Shown here: one piece after another, positions 1 to 12,213 of the stretch
Layout of the letters: the number at the start of each line of letters is the position of its first letter
Numbering within the stretch: position 1 is the first letter of the stretch
DNA from: Carallia brachiata
Lineage: Eukaryota; Streptophyta; Magnoliopsida; Malpighiales; Rhizophoraceae
Length of the DNA stretch: 64,000 nt
Assembly: GCA_021464245.1 (NCBI GenBank)
Contig: JADCRB010000158.1
Span: 62,001 to 126,000 of the forward strand
Direction: 5' to 3'
Notes under the pieces: model-generated
The model's database searches: none
Told to the model about the DNA's origin: nothing
Seen by the model: the letters and a program-made list of their open reading frames with translations, nothing else
Position numbers and translations under genes: made by a program

Positions 1-2390
1 TGGCATTGCACCAACGGGAACGGAACCTTGGTACCGAGCAGCCACCAGGCCCACCACCAATTTCTGGCTCCTTCCCGTCTGGGCCTCTACCCTTTATATA
101 TAAGCCCAACTCTACAAGCAAAATATAGCTTTTAACAAGGAAGCTAAACTTTGCTCTCCCTCTTTTTGAAGTTCACTTATGATTTAGAGGGCAAATACGA
201 TATGAATTATCAGCTCGACATCGGGGTTGTTAAGCCAAAGATAGTTTTGGAAGAGTTATTCTCCTTTTTTTCTTTTTTTTTATCTCCTGTTTTGCTTACT
301 ATTTAATGGACTTCCAGAAAACTTTCTGTTAATAGAATTTTTTTTTTTTTTGACGAGATACTCTGCAAAGTTACCAAATGATGTCATTTTAAAGAGATTG
401 TCATTAGGTAGCTTGAGTGGCATTTGTAATTGGTAAATAACAGAATGGGGCTTGTTTGTAGATCTCCTCTAACTTTAAAACTCGATTGCTCTGTGTAATT
501 TCATTGGGCCAGTCCAGTTATTTGGGTGGGGATTGATATTTGCAAGCAGAAAGAGTGAGTGCGGGACTTGGATCTAAAATCGGACTTGTAGATTCATTCG
601 AGACATATGAATACGTTGTGCATTTGACACTACAAAAGCCCAATTCCAAGGTCGTGGACTATCATTCAGTAACGGTCCAAATAATTTGCTTGCAAACGGC
701 TCCCATTGGTGGGTGGGTAGTCTAGTCTCTCGGTAATATTTAGTGACCCTATTGGTAAACTTATAACTAATAATTTCTCAGTAATTCAATCCCCATATCC
801 AGGTTATAGCATTAATGTCTCCATCTTGGGTGGGTTTTTTTTTGGGGGGGGGGGGGGGGGGGGGGGGGGGGTGGTTGGTGTAGGTTTGTAAATAAAATGG
901 GAATTTATGATTTCCAATCTTAGAAAACTGCAAAAGAAATTCTTGGACCCTTTGTTGTGGTGATTTTTTGTTTTTTTTTCCCTCCATTTTGGATGGAAAG
1001 AGTGTAAAATCTTTTATTAATAAAATATGATATAACTTATAATATTTTTAGGCTTCCTCACTTATTTGCTTAAGTCTTTAAGTGGATCGTAGCAGATATA
1101 TCTTTGATTAGAGGAAAAGACAAAAATCAAATTAAAAGAGAATATTACTATTTTTTACAATTACGAACGCGGTTTTTTTTTCCCTTTATTTGCTAAAGTT
1201 TTAGCAAGATGCTCGACGATGGCGCAGAACTGTAGAAGCAGAAAACAAGGGGGTTCTGATCTTGGAGAAGAGAGAAACGCCGTGTTCTTTTCAAATATGT
1301 ATAATAGTACCAGACTAGTGAAGTTGGATAGTTCATATTATATTTGTTAGTTTTAAATTAAATTGAGGTGATTGTTTTCTTAATTTGATTAGGACACGAA
1401 AGATGAACCCTAATCTATCTTTACTCTTCGGGTTAAGGGTGAATAGGCCATCCAGCTTGAGCATATATATCACTGAATGACTGATGAATTATTGTTGGTT
1501 GGTTAATGGCATGATGCTTTTCTTTAATCAGGAATATATGACAGTAATACTACTTTCTCTCGCTTATGGAGGCTGACGGGTCTTATGACATAAACATTTT
1601 TCTCGCGTTGGAATTTCAAAATGGAAAGTGACGTTCGAAGCTCTATCTTTACCCGTTTTTCCCCATGACATAGAATTTGGTACTAATTGTCTGCCTCCTC
1701 CATCCATCTTGGTATCTATCTGTCCCATTGCATAGTTTCACCCAGTCAAAAGGTTTAGATTTGGACCGTGGACGGTGGGAAGGAGATACGCCTTAAATTT
1801 TATTTTATTTTATTTTCCTTAATTAGTAGAAAGAGTCAAGCTCAAAGGGCGACAAAAAACAGTAAAAAGTGCACCCATCGCTTTGTAAACACACGTTTTA
1901 GGCATAATAAATGTTAGAAGAAAAGAAAATATTTTATCTTTTTTATTTTTAAGAACGTGAGATGTGAAGACAAAAATAGATTAAAAAAATTAATAATATT
2001 TTATTTAAACTTATAAAGATATTTTTTTCAAAATTGAAGGAATGCAATCTTAGTGGGGTCCGATGAGCCCCATCTCATTTTCCCTCTCTCTCATATTCTT
2101 TCCCTTCTCCATGTTTTTTACCCTTCCGAACACAGCATCAGAATTGGCACTTCACATGAATTACATGGAGAGGTAAAAAAAAAAAAAAGCTTAATATGGG
2201 AGCGGCCGGCCCATTTAAATTCAACAAAACAAGTATGCAAATCCAACGAGGATGTGGACATATATGTAATGTGTGGTGGGAGAGACGGCGCAGGATAATC
2301 ATTCCTCTGCTCTGCTCCAGCGACCACATCACCTTTCATTCATTCCTCCTGCCCCCTCTCTCTGCATCTCTCACCCCATCATCATAACGT
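1..2390. other. Intergenic spacer, no gene recognised
   Basis: AT-rich spacer with no convincing coding exon. A TATA-like string (TATATATAA) lies near position 95-103 with pyrimidine-rich DNA after it. It could be a promoter for a plus-strand transcript, but no open frame of recognisable type follows. A T9-G28 homopolymer lies at 835-871. The short ORFs at 540-725, 778-987 and around 2050-2390 have no family features and I treat them as chance. Confidence 0.6.
844..871. repeat. G28 homopolymer preceded by T9
   Basis: An unbroken run of 28 G directly follows a run of 9 T. It is exceptional in this AT-rich context. It could form a G-quadruplex, or it may be an assembly or polymerase artefact. 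A second T-to-G run occurs at 63192-63214. Confidence 0.9.
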
Positions 2391-2402
2391 ATGTATGTAT
2401 AT

Positions 2403-3058
2403 TAAGGTTTTAAAAATTGAATTGATGAGTAAATTAAAAAAATTAGTAGTTTAACATTCAATTGATTCGATCAGTATAATTGTAATTGAACCGATCAAAT
2501 TGATATTTAATATTAAATATATAAAAATTAATTTTTTTATATAGCTTATATAATTATATAAAATATTTTATTATATAAGAATAATAATAAATATTTAAAA
2601 TAAATTATATTTTAAGAATTATATTAATATTTACATACATTCAAAATATTATAATTAGTATATTTAACAAAATATAATTTATAAAAATTAATTGAAAAAA
2701 TAATATTTATAAATAATTGTTAAATATTAATTTTTTTAGTTTTAAAGATTAAATTGAAAATTTTTAATCAATTGAGAACTAAATTGAAATTTTTAGTTAA
2801 AATTAGAGTTTTAATTATAATTTAGATAAAATTTTGGGTCAAATTATAATTTAAAATTTTTTTATTTAAATTAAACCGGTTCAACCGATCCGATTTTTTG
2901 CCGATTTTTCAGGTTTTTGACCGATTTTTTTGATTTTTTACCAATTTTTTCCGGTTCGGTCCACATCCTATTTTTAGACTAAAATCGGACCGGACCTAGG
3001 ACCGATTACCGATTTAACCGGTTGAACCGGCCGGTCCGGTCCAGTTTCTAACTTCATT
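2403..3058. mobile_element. Non-autonomous CCGGTTCAACC-rich dispersed element
   Basis: This is an AT-rich block whose right end is packed with variants of ACCGGTTGAACCGG and GGTCCGGTCC. Imperfect inverted ends (start TTTTAAAAATTGAA, end GGTCCAGTTTCTAA) are flanked by the 9 bp direct repeat TATGTATAT at 2394-2402 and 3059-3067. The interior aligns with 39830-40140, so both belong to one family. No coding capacity is visible. The 9 bp duplication suggests a Mutator-like class, but that assignment is inference. Confidence 0.6.
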
Positions 3059-3067
3059 TATGTATAT

Positions 3068-5094
3068 ACGCATAAAGTATTACTATGTAACTGTCTATTA
3101 AGTAATTATTTTATTTTTGTTATATATATGATATGTCAAACAAATATATGTAAGATAGAGAAAATTAAAAAAATTATATGATATATTAAAAAAATTATAC
3201 AACACATAAAATTAATCATTAAAAAAATTTAATAATAATTACACGTATCATATAATTCTTTTAATATGTTGTATAATTTTTTCCTAATTTTTCTGCTTTA
3301 TCATATAATTTGTCTATGATATCGTATAATAATAATTACGAAACAGTCACCTTAAAAACAACCAAAAAATTTTTTTTTTCTATACACATAACACATAACT
3401 TATGTATGGCAAGTGCCCAGTCTCCTGATTAACCCGCATCATCAACCCTGTCAATTTAACGGTAGTTCACGCATCGTATTGGTATTACCCACCACTTTAG
3501 CATACGTTTGAGTGTTTGTAAGCTACAATTAGCCACTATATATATATATAAATATGAGATTGCATATTAATCAGCAGTCTAAAGTTCATCTTAATTAACA
3601 TTTTTACATGTTTATTTACGCCTGTTCGTAAACAGCTTCAAGACATTGCGTGTATGATATGAGTTCCTTGTGTTGCATCAAATGTTCATTCTGAAATTGT
3701 TGTTACATTTTTTTTCTTTTTTCGGGCCTGCTAGGAGAAACGGGTCCCTTGTTTCTTGCAGGAGTCGAGTGGCCAATTCTGTTACTCTTACACGAGTTAT
3801 ACGAAAGAATCTTGTGAATACCATGCTTTATGAGGACAGGAAGATTAAAAAAATATATGTAGAAAAAAGAAAGAGTTATAAGATATCCATTTCATACCTT
3901 GCTACGAAATCAGTAGGATTAACCAGAAATATTACACTTAAAAATAAAAAACCTTATTACAAAATTAGATTTTAAATAATATTAAAATGACAATAGATTC
4001 TATTCAAAATCATCTAATAGTTTATTTTTTTAAAATTTAATCATTTAATAATTAATATCACCTTAATTACACTTACAAAATTTTATCAAATATTTTACAA
4101 AATAAAATTATGATCAACAATTCAACTGTAGTAAGATGGTGACATGTGGACAAAGCATAGAGTAGATTAGTATGTAGAGAACGAGGCAGGAGAGCTCGGA
4201 GGAGCATTAATTAATGGGCTAAGTGTTTGACGAAGGGAATGAGTTCCTACACAAACATGAATGCATATCTACATGGCCCCCAAGGCCTCAACCCATCAGG
4301 CCACCGCATTCGATCGAGTTCCTCCCCTATCTCCCGGGAGCTTAAAAATAAACCAAACAAGGCACAAATCCCTCGACTCTGTGGGTCCCTATCATCGATC
4401 TGGCTTCTCCCCACCATCCATTCAACAACCCAACGGATCAGATTTCTGATCAACGAAGAGCTTAATTTGACCGAAATAATCGTATGCAAATTGACATAGA
4501 ACTTCTGGCTCATTAAATCTAATTTAAATTAAATGATCATACTACATGCATCTATGATTAAATTAATTGTTTTGCACCCAAACAAAAAATCCATGATTAA
4601 TTAATTCCCATTTGATTAAAGCGCGAACCATTTTGGGTTTTGTTGCTGGCTTTGAGAAGCTTTGGTCGCTCAACAGCCATTTGAGACCTGCGCGTGCAGA
4701 ATGTCAGCGCGTGGGGAATGCAAATTCTAAGACGTTGATAATCGGCGACAGGTCATGAAACCTTTTTGGATGACGCATCGTGTTGAGCGGGGAATTCTCT
4801 GGAGTTGGTAACAAATCCTTAAACAAATAAACTAAACAAAGAAAAACTAAAATATAGCAGCCATGGCTAGTGGGTCTACTCTCTTCAACCAAAACGACCC
4901 ACTGACATGGAGTAACCAAAATGGCACAGTAACTTCAAATTGAAAATCTTGGTCCGTGTTAAGAGTTTTGGCTATTAATGTATTTAGGCCGTGATTGAAA
5001 ATTTTTAAAGGAAAAATAAAGGAAAATAGAAAGAAAAATATTTTTTATTTATTTTTTATTAATTTAAATAATTATTTTTTTATTTTTTCTCTCA
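3068..5094. other. Intergenic spacer, no gene recognised
   Basis: AT-rich DNA with a somewhat more GC-rich island at about 4130-4500. The open frames in that island overlap on both strands and show no recognisable domain. I see no RNA gene. Confidence 0.5.
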
Positions 5095-5350
5095 CAAATT
5101 ATTATTTATTTATTTTTTCATATTTTTTTAATCATTACTTTTTATTAATCATAATATCATTATTACTGTATGATTTCTATTCCTTTTTTTTTTATTTACT
5201 TTCTTCGTATCTAATCACATCATTAATCTTAAGCTCGAATTTTATGCTCTGTTTGAATTGAAAGAAAATAAATAAAAAATAAAATGAATAAAAAATAATA
5301 CAGTAATGATAATATTATGATTGATAAATGAATGATAAGTAAATATTATT
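5095..5350. repeat. AT-rich inverted repeat (MITE-like foldback)
   Basis: The left arm, containing AATCATAATATCATTATTAC near 5148-5166, reads as the approximate reverse complement of the right arm, containing GTAATGATAATATTATGATT near 5303-5322. The arms are separated by about 100 bp that includes GCTCTGTTTGAATTGAAAG. It resembles a small non-autonomous foldback element. Its exact ends and target duplication are not resolved. Confidence 0.45.
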
Positions 5351-7150
5351 ATAAATATTTAATAATTTGTACATATTTTTTGACCGTTGAATTAAGAATA
5401 CTTCTCCAACTCTTAAATTTTTCAGCTAAAGAAAATCTAAATTTTTTTTAATATAATAATCCAATTTTGACAGAAATATTCATAATGCAAAAGTTAGGAT
5501 TAGGAAAACGAGGTCTAGTATAATAACATTTTCTGTTATCTGTGATAAAGAGAAGGTCTAAATTCAAGATTAAAGAGTCAACGCCAGACAAAGAGGAAAA
5601 CATCCTTAACCTTGATCCCAAATCTGCCCTGAGATCCGTAAAGCTCATTTACCAAACAAGGTACTCCCGCTCCTAGTGTACATCTGTTCAGTCAATAAAA
5701 GCTCTTTAAATTACTTATTACTTATAAATACGTTAAGAAACTACTCTTTTTAAAGTAATAACTTTATACTCACTCCATGTAACAATTTCATCATTATTCA
5801 TTTTATTGATTTAAATATTAAAATACTAATATTAAACCTCATCCCAATACTTCTTGGTCATGTATTTAGTCTTGTAGATTATGAAACCTGACCCAAATCC
5901 TCTTCATTTTTAGTGGTTCAACCCCCATCCCTTTTAAAATAAGTCCGACCAATCTGAAGCACCCAAACAATCGCTTTAATTGCCCAGAACATTGACAGTA
6001 CCACGCGTCGAATTATATTTTAATTTCATCCTCTTTTTTCATCTAGTTTCCTTTTGAAGTGAAGCCCATCCATATAAAACTAACCATTTAGCTAAAAGAA
6101 GCGATTGCTTGTGTTGCGCGGACTTATAAATGAAAAGAATTTAAGTAAAGATGTATAGACGAGAGTATATCGGATATGCAGTAATATAAATTATTAAATT
6201 ATTAAAAATATATTAAATTTAAAAAAATTAAAATTAAATAAATTATTTAATTTTATTAAATAAATTATATATTTTTTATATAGTTATTTATAGATATCTG
6301 CGTACTTAACCTCAAAGCAAGTGCAGAAACATACAATAGGAAAAAGAGAATAGGCTTTTATGGGCTTTTGAGTGTGATCGAACGTCAAAACAAACAATTG
6401 GTACATGATTGACAACTTATCAGGACCATCATCAGACCTACTCTCAGACAGTGTCTGCTAAGACCTTCATCCTTTCCTTTGGCCTTTGCTTCTCCCAATG
6501 GACCATGGCCGATGGCTCATTCTCCATGGCACTTTTACTCCTCCTATGCCGAGCCAGCAGTACTAATCTTCTGATTTGATGCGCAAAGGCTCCCTGCACG
6601 CACGTGTTTCAGCCACCAATGTTATGATTGCTTGCATTAAAATCGCCACTAGTAGAGAGAGATTGGATAATTGCCTATTTTACATTGGGGAACATGAACC
6701 TTCATCATTCCCACATCATATATCGCCACGTGTAGGGGGTGGGGTTCTCCCACAGAGACTGACCTACTCTGTTCCCCCTCTCTTTGCCCTTTTTCCTGTG
6801 GATCTCATCAAAATTATAATATTTTCTTATTTATTTTTTTAATTACATTTATTTATTAGAGTGTTTTTCTTATTTTTTTATATAATTTAATTTTAAATAA
6901 TGTTAAATATTTATACAATTTATTAATAATATTTAATAATTTTTTTTATTTTTTTAAATTTTAATAATTTAATAGTACAAATTACTTTAGTTTTATTTTT
7001 ATTTAAATAATCTCACTAATTTTTTTTTTATTTTTGTTAAAATGTCCCTTTTTTTTTTTTTTCTTTTTAAAATTTTTTGTGGCCGTTCTATTTTACTTTG
7101 CTGTTTTCTACAGTCACACATCCCCCCACCAGACACACCCAACCGGCACG
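5351..7150. other. Spacer and upstream region of the LOG gene
   Basis: No coding exon is recognised. The stretch holds AT-rich low-complexity DNA (6170-6300 and 6820-7070) and a moderately GC-rich piece at 6440-6800 that carries two CACGTG hexamers. Confidence 0.5.
6601..6732 (+). promoter_or_regulatory. Two CACGTG G-box/ABRE-type hexamers upstream of LOG
   Basis: CACGTG occurs at 6601-6606 and 6727-6732, about 655 and 530 bp before the LOG start codon. The second sits in GCCACGTGT, the usual ABRE-like context. G-boxes are bound by bHLH and bZIP factors in plants. A role here is inference from position only. Confidence 0.35.
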
Positions 7151-7155
7151 CGCTC

Positions 7156-7162
7156 TATATAT
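7156..7162 (+). promoter_or_regulatory. TATA box of the LOG gene
   Basis: TATATAT lies 97 bp before the LOG ATG, in CTCTATATATTTTACAC, with GC-richer DNA upstream. Its spacing fits a plant TATA box followed by a leader of about 65-70 nt. Confidence 0.6.
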
Positions 7163-7258
7163 TTTACACTTCCCATTGCCCGGCAGCGACTTTGAACCAA
7201 ACTGATAACTGATAGGTGGGAAATTGGTTAATTTCCAATAGAAAGAAAGAGAAAGGAC

Positions 7259-8739
7259 ATGGATGGGAAACTAGTAAAATCAAGGTTCAGAAGGGTTTGC
7301 GTCTTCTGTGGCAGCAGTATCGGGAAGAGAGATTGCTACAGAGATGCCGCCATTGAACTGGCGCAAGAGCTGGTACCCAAAGTCTACCTTTATCTTTCTC
7401 CTTGCCTTTCTTTTAGGCGTCCTTCTATCCTGAGGGTTTCTCTTTGTTATTTATGTATGTATGTATATGCTTTCGCGAAGGTAGCAAGAAGGTTGGACCT
7501 TGTTTATGGAGGAGGGAGTATTGGGTTGATGGGTTTGGTCTCACAGGCTGTTCATCGCGGTGGAGGCAATGTTCTTGGGTACAATAATATTACTTCCTCC
7601 TTATTTGAGTCACCATTGTTGTTCTAAGTTTTGCTTATTCACTTGATTGATCTTATCTCTGTGCGGGTTTCTGGTCACAGGATCATACCCAGAACTCTGA
7701 TGAGCAAAGAGGTCAGCAGTAATATCTCATATCTTATTCCAAGTTGGGAGTTTTTATTTTTGTCGATAATAAATAAAGCTATGCTGTTGTCTTGTCTTGG
7801 GCATTATTTTCCCTCTTGTGCCTCAAAGTTTGGCCCTTTCTGCCTTGATTGTGTGTATTCGTTAATATACAATGATATATTGTGTGGCGTGGAGCTACAG
7901 ATTACCGGTGAAACAGTTGGAGAGGTGAGGCCAGTAGCCGACATGCACCAAAGGAAGGCAGAAATGGCCCGCCATTCTGATTGTTTTATTGCCTTGCCAG
8001 GTCCCATGTCCCATATCCCTCTCTTTCGCTTGCATAGAATATGCAAGATCACCACTTTAATTAACCCTTTTGTTTCTTAAGTAGTCAGCGGTTCTTCTGT
8101 CTTTTTCTCTACTTAATTTGGTTCCAGGTGGGTATGGAACTTTGGAGGAGTTGTTAGAAGTCATCACTTGGGCTCAACTGGGTATTCATGATAAGCCTGT
8201 GAGCTTCCAAAATTAGCCAATTAACGTTGTTAGTTCTTTATTTCAACCCTAATTAATAACTGTTGGCTTCCAAAACTATCCAGGTGGGCTTGCTTAACGT
8301 TGATGGTTACTATAACTACCTTCTGACTTTCATTGATAAAGCTGTGGATGATGGCTTCATCAAACCTTGCCAGCGCAACATCATTGTCTCTGCACCAAAC
8401 GCCAAAGAACTTTTCCAAAACTTGAGGTTAGATGTTATGGGTTGCTTTACTTTGTGGTCAAACATAAGTTAGGGGTTTAATAATTTGTTGTTCTGGAAGG
8501 GAAAAGACAATAAGGTGCTCCAAGAAATAATCTTTCTGTGTTTGCCATCTTGGTGTCTATCTTCTTTGTCTGATGTTTGCTTGGAAATTATGACACTGTT
8601 TTGTGGGGTTAGGAGTATGTGCCTGTGCATGTGAGTCTTAGCTAAAGGAAGATGGGAGATTGAGCAGCAACAACAACCGCAGCAACTGCAGGTGGGGTTC
8701 AATTCAACCGCTTTGCAGACTGAGGTGGCTCTATTATAG
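7259..8739 (+). CDS. LOG: LOG-family cytokinin riboside 5'-monophosphate phosphoribohydrolase, C-terminus frame-damaged
   Basis: LOG enzymes release free-base cytokinins from their nucleotides in the cytosol in a single step. Seven exons with GT-AG borders: 7259-7372, 7481-7578, 7681-7711, 7901-8000, 8128-8198, 8284-8426 and from 8613. The spliced frame gives the N-terminus [20 protein letters not shown], then GGGSIGLMG, then PGGYGT plus EELLEV, the family's nucleotide-binding and catalytic signature. The C-terminus is broken. In exon 6 the family frame FQKLEE is lost by one missing A in an A run near 8417-8420, so the real frame reads FQNLRS and stops at 8632-8634, giving about 192 aa. Exon 7 also has an extra A near 8640. 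Read past both lesions it regains a LOG5-like tail ([15 protein letters not shown]) ending at 8739. The catalytic core is intact, so the product may still work; otherwise this is an early pseudogene or sequence error. Closest by its Gln-rich tail: LOG5-like. Confidence 0.88.
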
Positions 8740-11700
8740 GGACATAGTAAAAGAAGATAAAGAACAAAGTTAGTCCAGAAAAGGTGTTTTAGGTTGTTTG
8801 CTTTTTAGTTTTGATTTTGGTCACACACCAACCATTACATAAAGGTTTGGTCAGGATTGAATTGCTACTTGGTGATCAAAAGGCTAACTTTGACAGAAGT
8901 GGGTCTGTTTTTGTATGCCGCTGGGGACTTCAGTAAATGATGGCCGGTAAGGTAGTCTATTTGTATTTTAAGCTTGCTTTTTTTGTACCTAGAACTATAT
9001 ATGTACAAAAGATCATAGGAAGAACGAAAAGTAGAATCCAAAAGTAACATGCTTTGTTTCCCTTGCCGATTTTCTCTAAAGCATATGTATGCCTGTTTGC
9101 CAGTGCTACAGGCGATCTTTCTTTTTATTTTTTTTGTGTCCCTTAAAAATGTCTAACTGGGGGTGTAAGGCTACTTTTCCGTCTAGCGGGTGTGGCCTGT
9201 CGGTGATCACACTTTCCCCCTCCCTTTCTTTTTTTTTTCCTATTAACCAGTTATTTTTATTGGGTTGGTTTGGATCTTGGCGAGTGAAAATGGTGGCCTT
9301 TAACGCAAGTATCTCACCAAACCAGTGACAATTCCACTATATCTACAGTTCTCTTTGTTCCATTCCTATGTCTGCTGTAACTGCTTTATGAGAAACAAGC
9401 CAATCACGCCTTTCAGCTTCTACTGTTGTTGCTTTGACTGTTTCATTGTAGCAAATGAGATAGAAGCAATGTCGGAGATCGACTTTTTCTGGCTCAAAAA
9501 AGAAAAACAGACAAATCGATATTTAAAGTTTTAACTCCTTTAATTTAGTCAGGATGGGACGACAGTTGAAAAATATCATTTTTTTCCAAGAAAAATCGGC
9601 ACCGTTTGTGGAAGAGAACTGCTTTATTAATAGGTTGAATAAATTGAAAGTCTTAAATTTTTTGGAATTTCTGTAATTAAGTATCAAACTGTTTTGAATT
9701 GTTCAATTAGTCTTAAATTTTTAATTTTTATTCTATATAATTTTTTTTGGACGTGAATTAGCCTTTTTTTTAATTATTAGAAGAAGACGTGAATTAATTG
9801 ACAATATCGTTATATATGCAATTTAATCTAATTGAGATTGAATAAAAACTATTCAAATATACTTTAAAAACATAGATTTATGTTTACGTACGTTTTTTAT
9901 TAAATTTTTCTTCTTTTATCTACAAATAAAAGACAAAATTATAAATTTTTTCTTTTCATAATTTATGATATTTTTCTGGTCACATATGTGGATATTTTTT
10001 GGTATTCTTAGACCATATTTTCTTATCTTTTCAAAATTGGTAGTTTAGTAGTTGAAAGAGAAAGATGCTAATGAGACTATGGCTCCTAATCATCAAGGAT
10101 ACAGATAAGTCCTCGATTTTCAGAATATAATAATTGGGTGCTTTTTTATTCCTTTACAATTTGGTCAAATGTTTTACTTTTCTGATTAACCAATTACAGT
10201 GACTCATATAACATGCAAATTGAACATTGTCTATTTTCAAAGCTGAAAAGCATGTAGTATTTAGAGGATGTTTGATTTTAATTTTTGAAGGGTATATTTA
10301 TATTTTAGTTTAGAAAAGGAGGAATATGAATATTTGATAAAATATTTGGAGAAATTATTGATTATCAATAAAGACTTCAATCAGTTGCTGTTTTAAAAAG
10401 TAAGTTATGTCTACTTTTTAAAACTCTCAATTGTTGATATAAATTCTTTATATTAAAATACTTTTTTTTTACTTTTATTTTTATGACTAAATTTATATAT
10501 ATTTTAAATTTTTTAATAAATTAAGTTATTTTATTTTATTTGTAAAAAATAATACTAATAGTTACTAATAGAAATAAGACAATATATTAAGTTTTATGTC
10601 AAATTTCATTAACATATATTTTAAAATATTTTATGAAATTATTGTTTTATCGTCTAAAAAATTATTGAGTGTTTTTTTATTGGAACTTGCTACAAATTAT
10701 TTTTTTTGGAGCCATAGAATATATTATGCAATCAAAATTTTGTTAAACGTATAAACAATCAAAATGAATAAATGCTTTCTTTACAAGCATGATGCCAATG
10801 AAAAAAATATATGTAATATACAAAATGATCATTTTATGATTTGAACAGAAAACAACAAATATCAATTTTAACCAAACGTTATAATTTTATTTTAGTAATT
10901 AGCAACAGTAATTAGGAATGACAATCTACAATCAATAACAATAATCAGTAATAACAATAACAGTAATAATCAACAAGTATACTAAATAGACCCTTAATTA
11001 AAAAATCTCTAAAAATTTAGGATTTCCAAAGACCTTATCCCATTTTATCAACACCATCTTGTGAGGTAGGCGATCGTCAAAAACTCCAAACAAAAACTTT
11101 TGCAAGTCCAAGATCACACTGCTGGGGGCATTAGATGTGTGCCGGACTTTCAATATATCTTACAATCGACAATGTTGATTGGACCTAGAGGATGAAAAAC
11201 AAGCTGGGTTAAGGCTGTGTGCTTATCAGAGTCTGGTTTGTATTCAACTCCTTTTGCCTCTCACCGAGCACGAAGTTCATGGTTTGCGCAAGCAGTTAAT
11301 CTGCCCCAATGCCCATTGTTTCTTTTATTCTTGGCTGCCAGAGGACATTAGTATTTGAAGCTGGTAGAAAATAGAACTACATATTTTAATTAAGTTGGGC
11401 TAATTCTTATGAGCATGGATTGGCTGTCCAAGAAATTTGTGCGAGAAATTGTCTCCATAGTAATAATATAGTAATTTTTAGTAACAATATCTATATTTTA
11501 AATAATAAAAATTTAAGTAATAAAATTTTATTACTCAAAAAGTGAATATTATTATTAAAAATTCAACACTTATTATTTTTTTTTTTTTTGTATATTTTAT
11601 CAGACCAAAAATCATCATCGCTCAAACTTTTCCCAATTCTTATTACTTTGGCTGTGTATACTTGTCCTTGGCGATGTTTCAATGATGTTTGTCACAGTTT

Positions 11701-12167
11701 GTTCGTCATAGCTCGTGGGATGATATCGTACAATAATGAATGTTATAAAGAGGTTATTGGTGGGGCTTACCTTTGGGCTTGATCCTTTATGTGGGCACAT
11801 TTATTATTTACCATAAGACATAAAGGAGCCATCATAGAGTTGATGGGTAACCATTCTGTGTGTCTGGTCCAAGAAAAGCCATGTAAAAGACGGTATGGGT
11901 TACTAGAAGTATCAATTATCAAAAGGTCCTAGTCTTGGGGCGATGTGTGACTGGCCGTTGGGGACCGTTTTGTTCTCGTGCAGTTGGTGCCTGCCATTTT
12001 TTTGCATTTGTGCGGGGTCTCAGAGTTTGTCCGTTCTTTTAGCGAAGACAATGATGATCCAGACAGGGAAATCCCTCGTTTAGAGCTTTAACCCGATACG
12101 CGCTGATAACTATAGGTTCAACCAGAGCCTGTGTTGGAATGGGGTGGGATGGGGGTGGAGGGGACCA
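8740..12167. other. Intergenic spacer, AT-rich, no gene recognised
   Basis: LOG 3' flank and spacer. A likely non-autonomous element lies at about 10262-10994: it starts AGGATGTTTGATTTT and ends AAATAGACCCTT, the loose inverted GGGTNTRTTTRGT ends of common plant MITEs. Its target duplication was not found. A GC-richer part at 11050-12110 has no recognisable exon. Confidence 0.4.
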
Positions 12168-12213
12168 TTCACGTTCACACAACAAATGAATTCACGTTCA
12201 CACAACAAATGAA
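12168..12213. repeat. Exact 23 bp tandem duplication
   Basis: A 23 bp unit beginning TTCACGTTCACAC and ending AACAAATGAA is present twice with no mismatch, at 12168-12190 and 12191-12213. The perfect match suggests a recent event. Confidence 0.95.

Noticed and set aside
4227..4513. Overlapping open frames of about 90 codons on both strands
   Set aside because: Mirror frames in a GC-richer island, no conserved motif and no exon partners.
7631..8080. 149-codon open frame inside the LOG locus
   Set aside because: It is intron sequence read through exons 3 and 4 of LOG. Only its part at 7901-8000 is truly coding.
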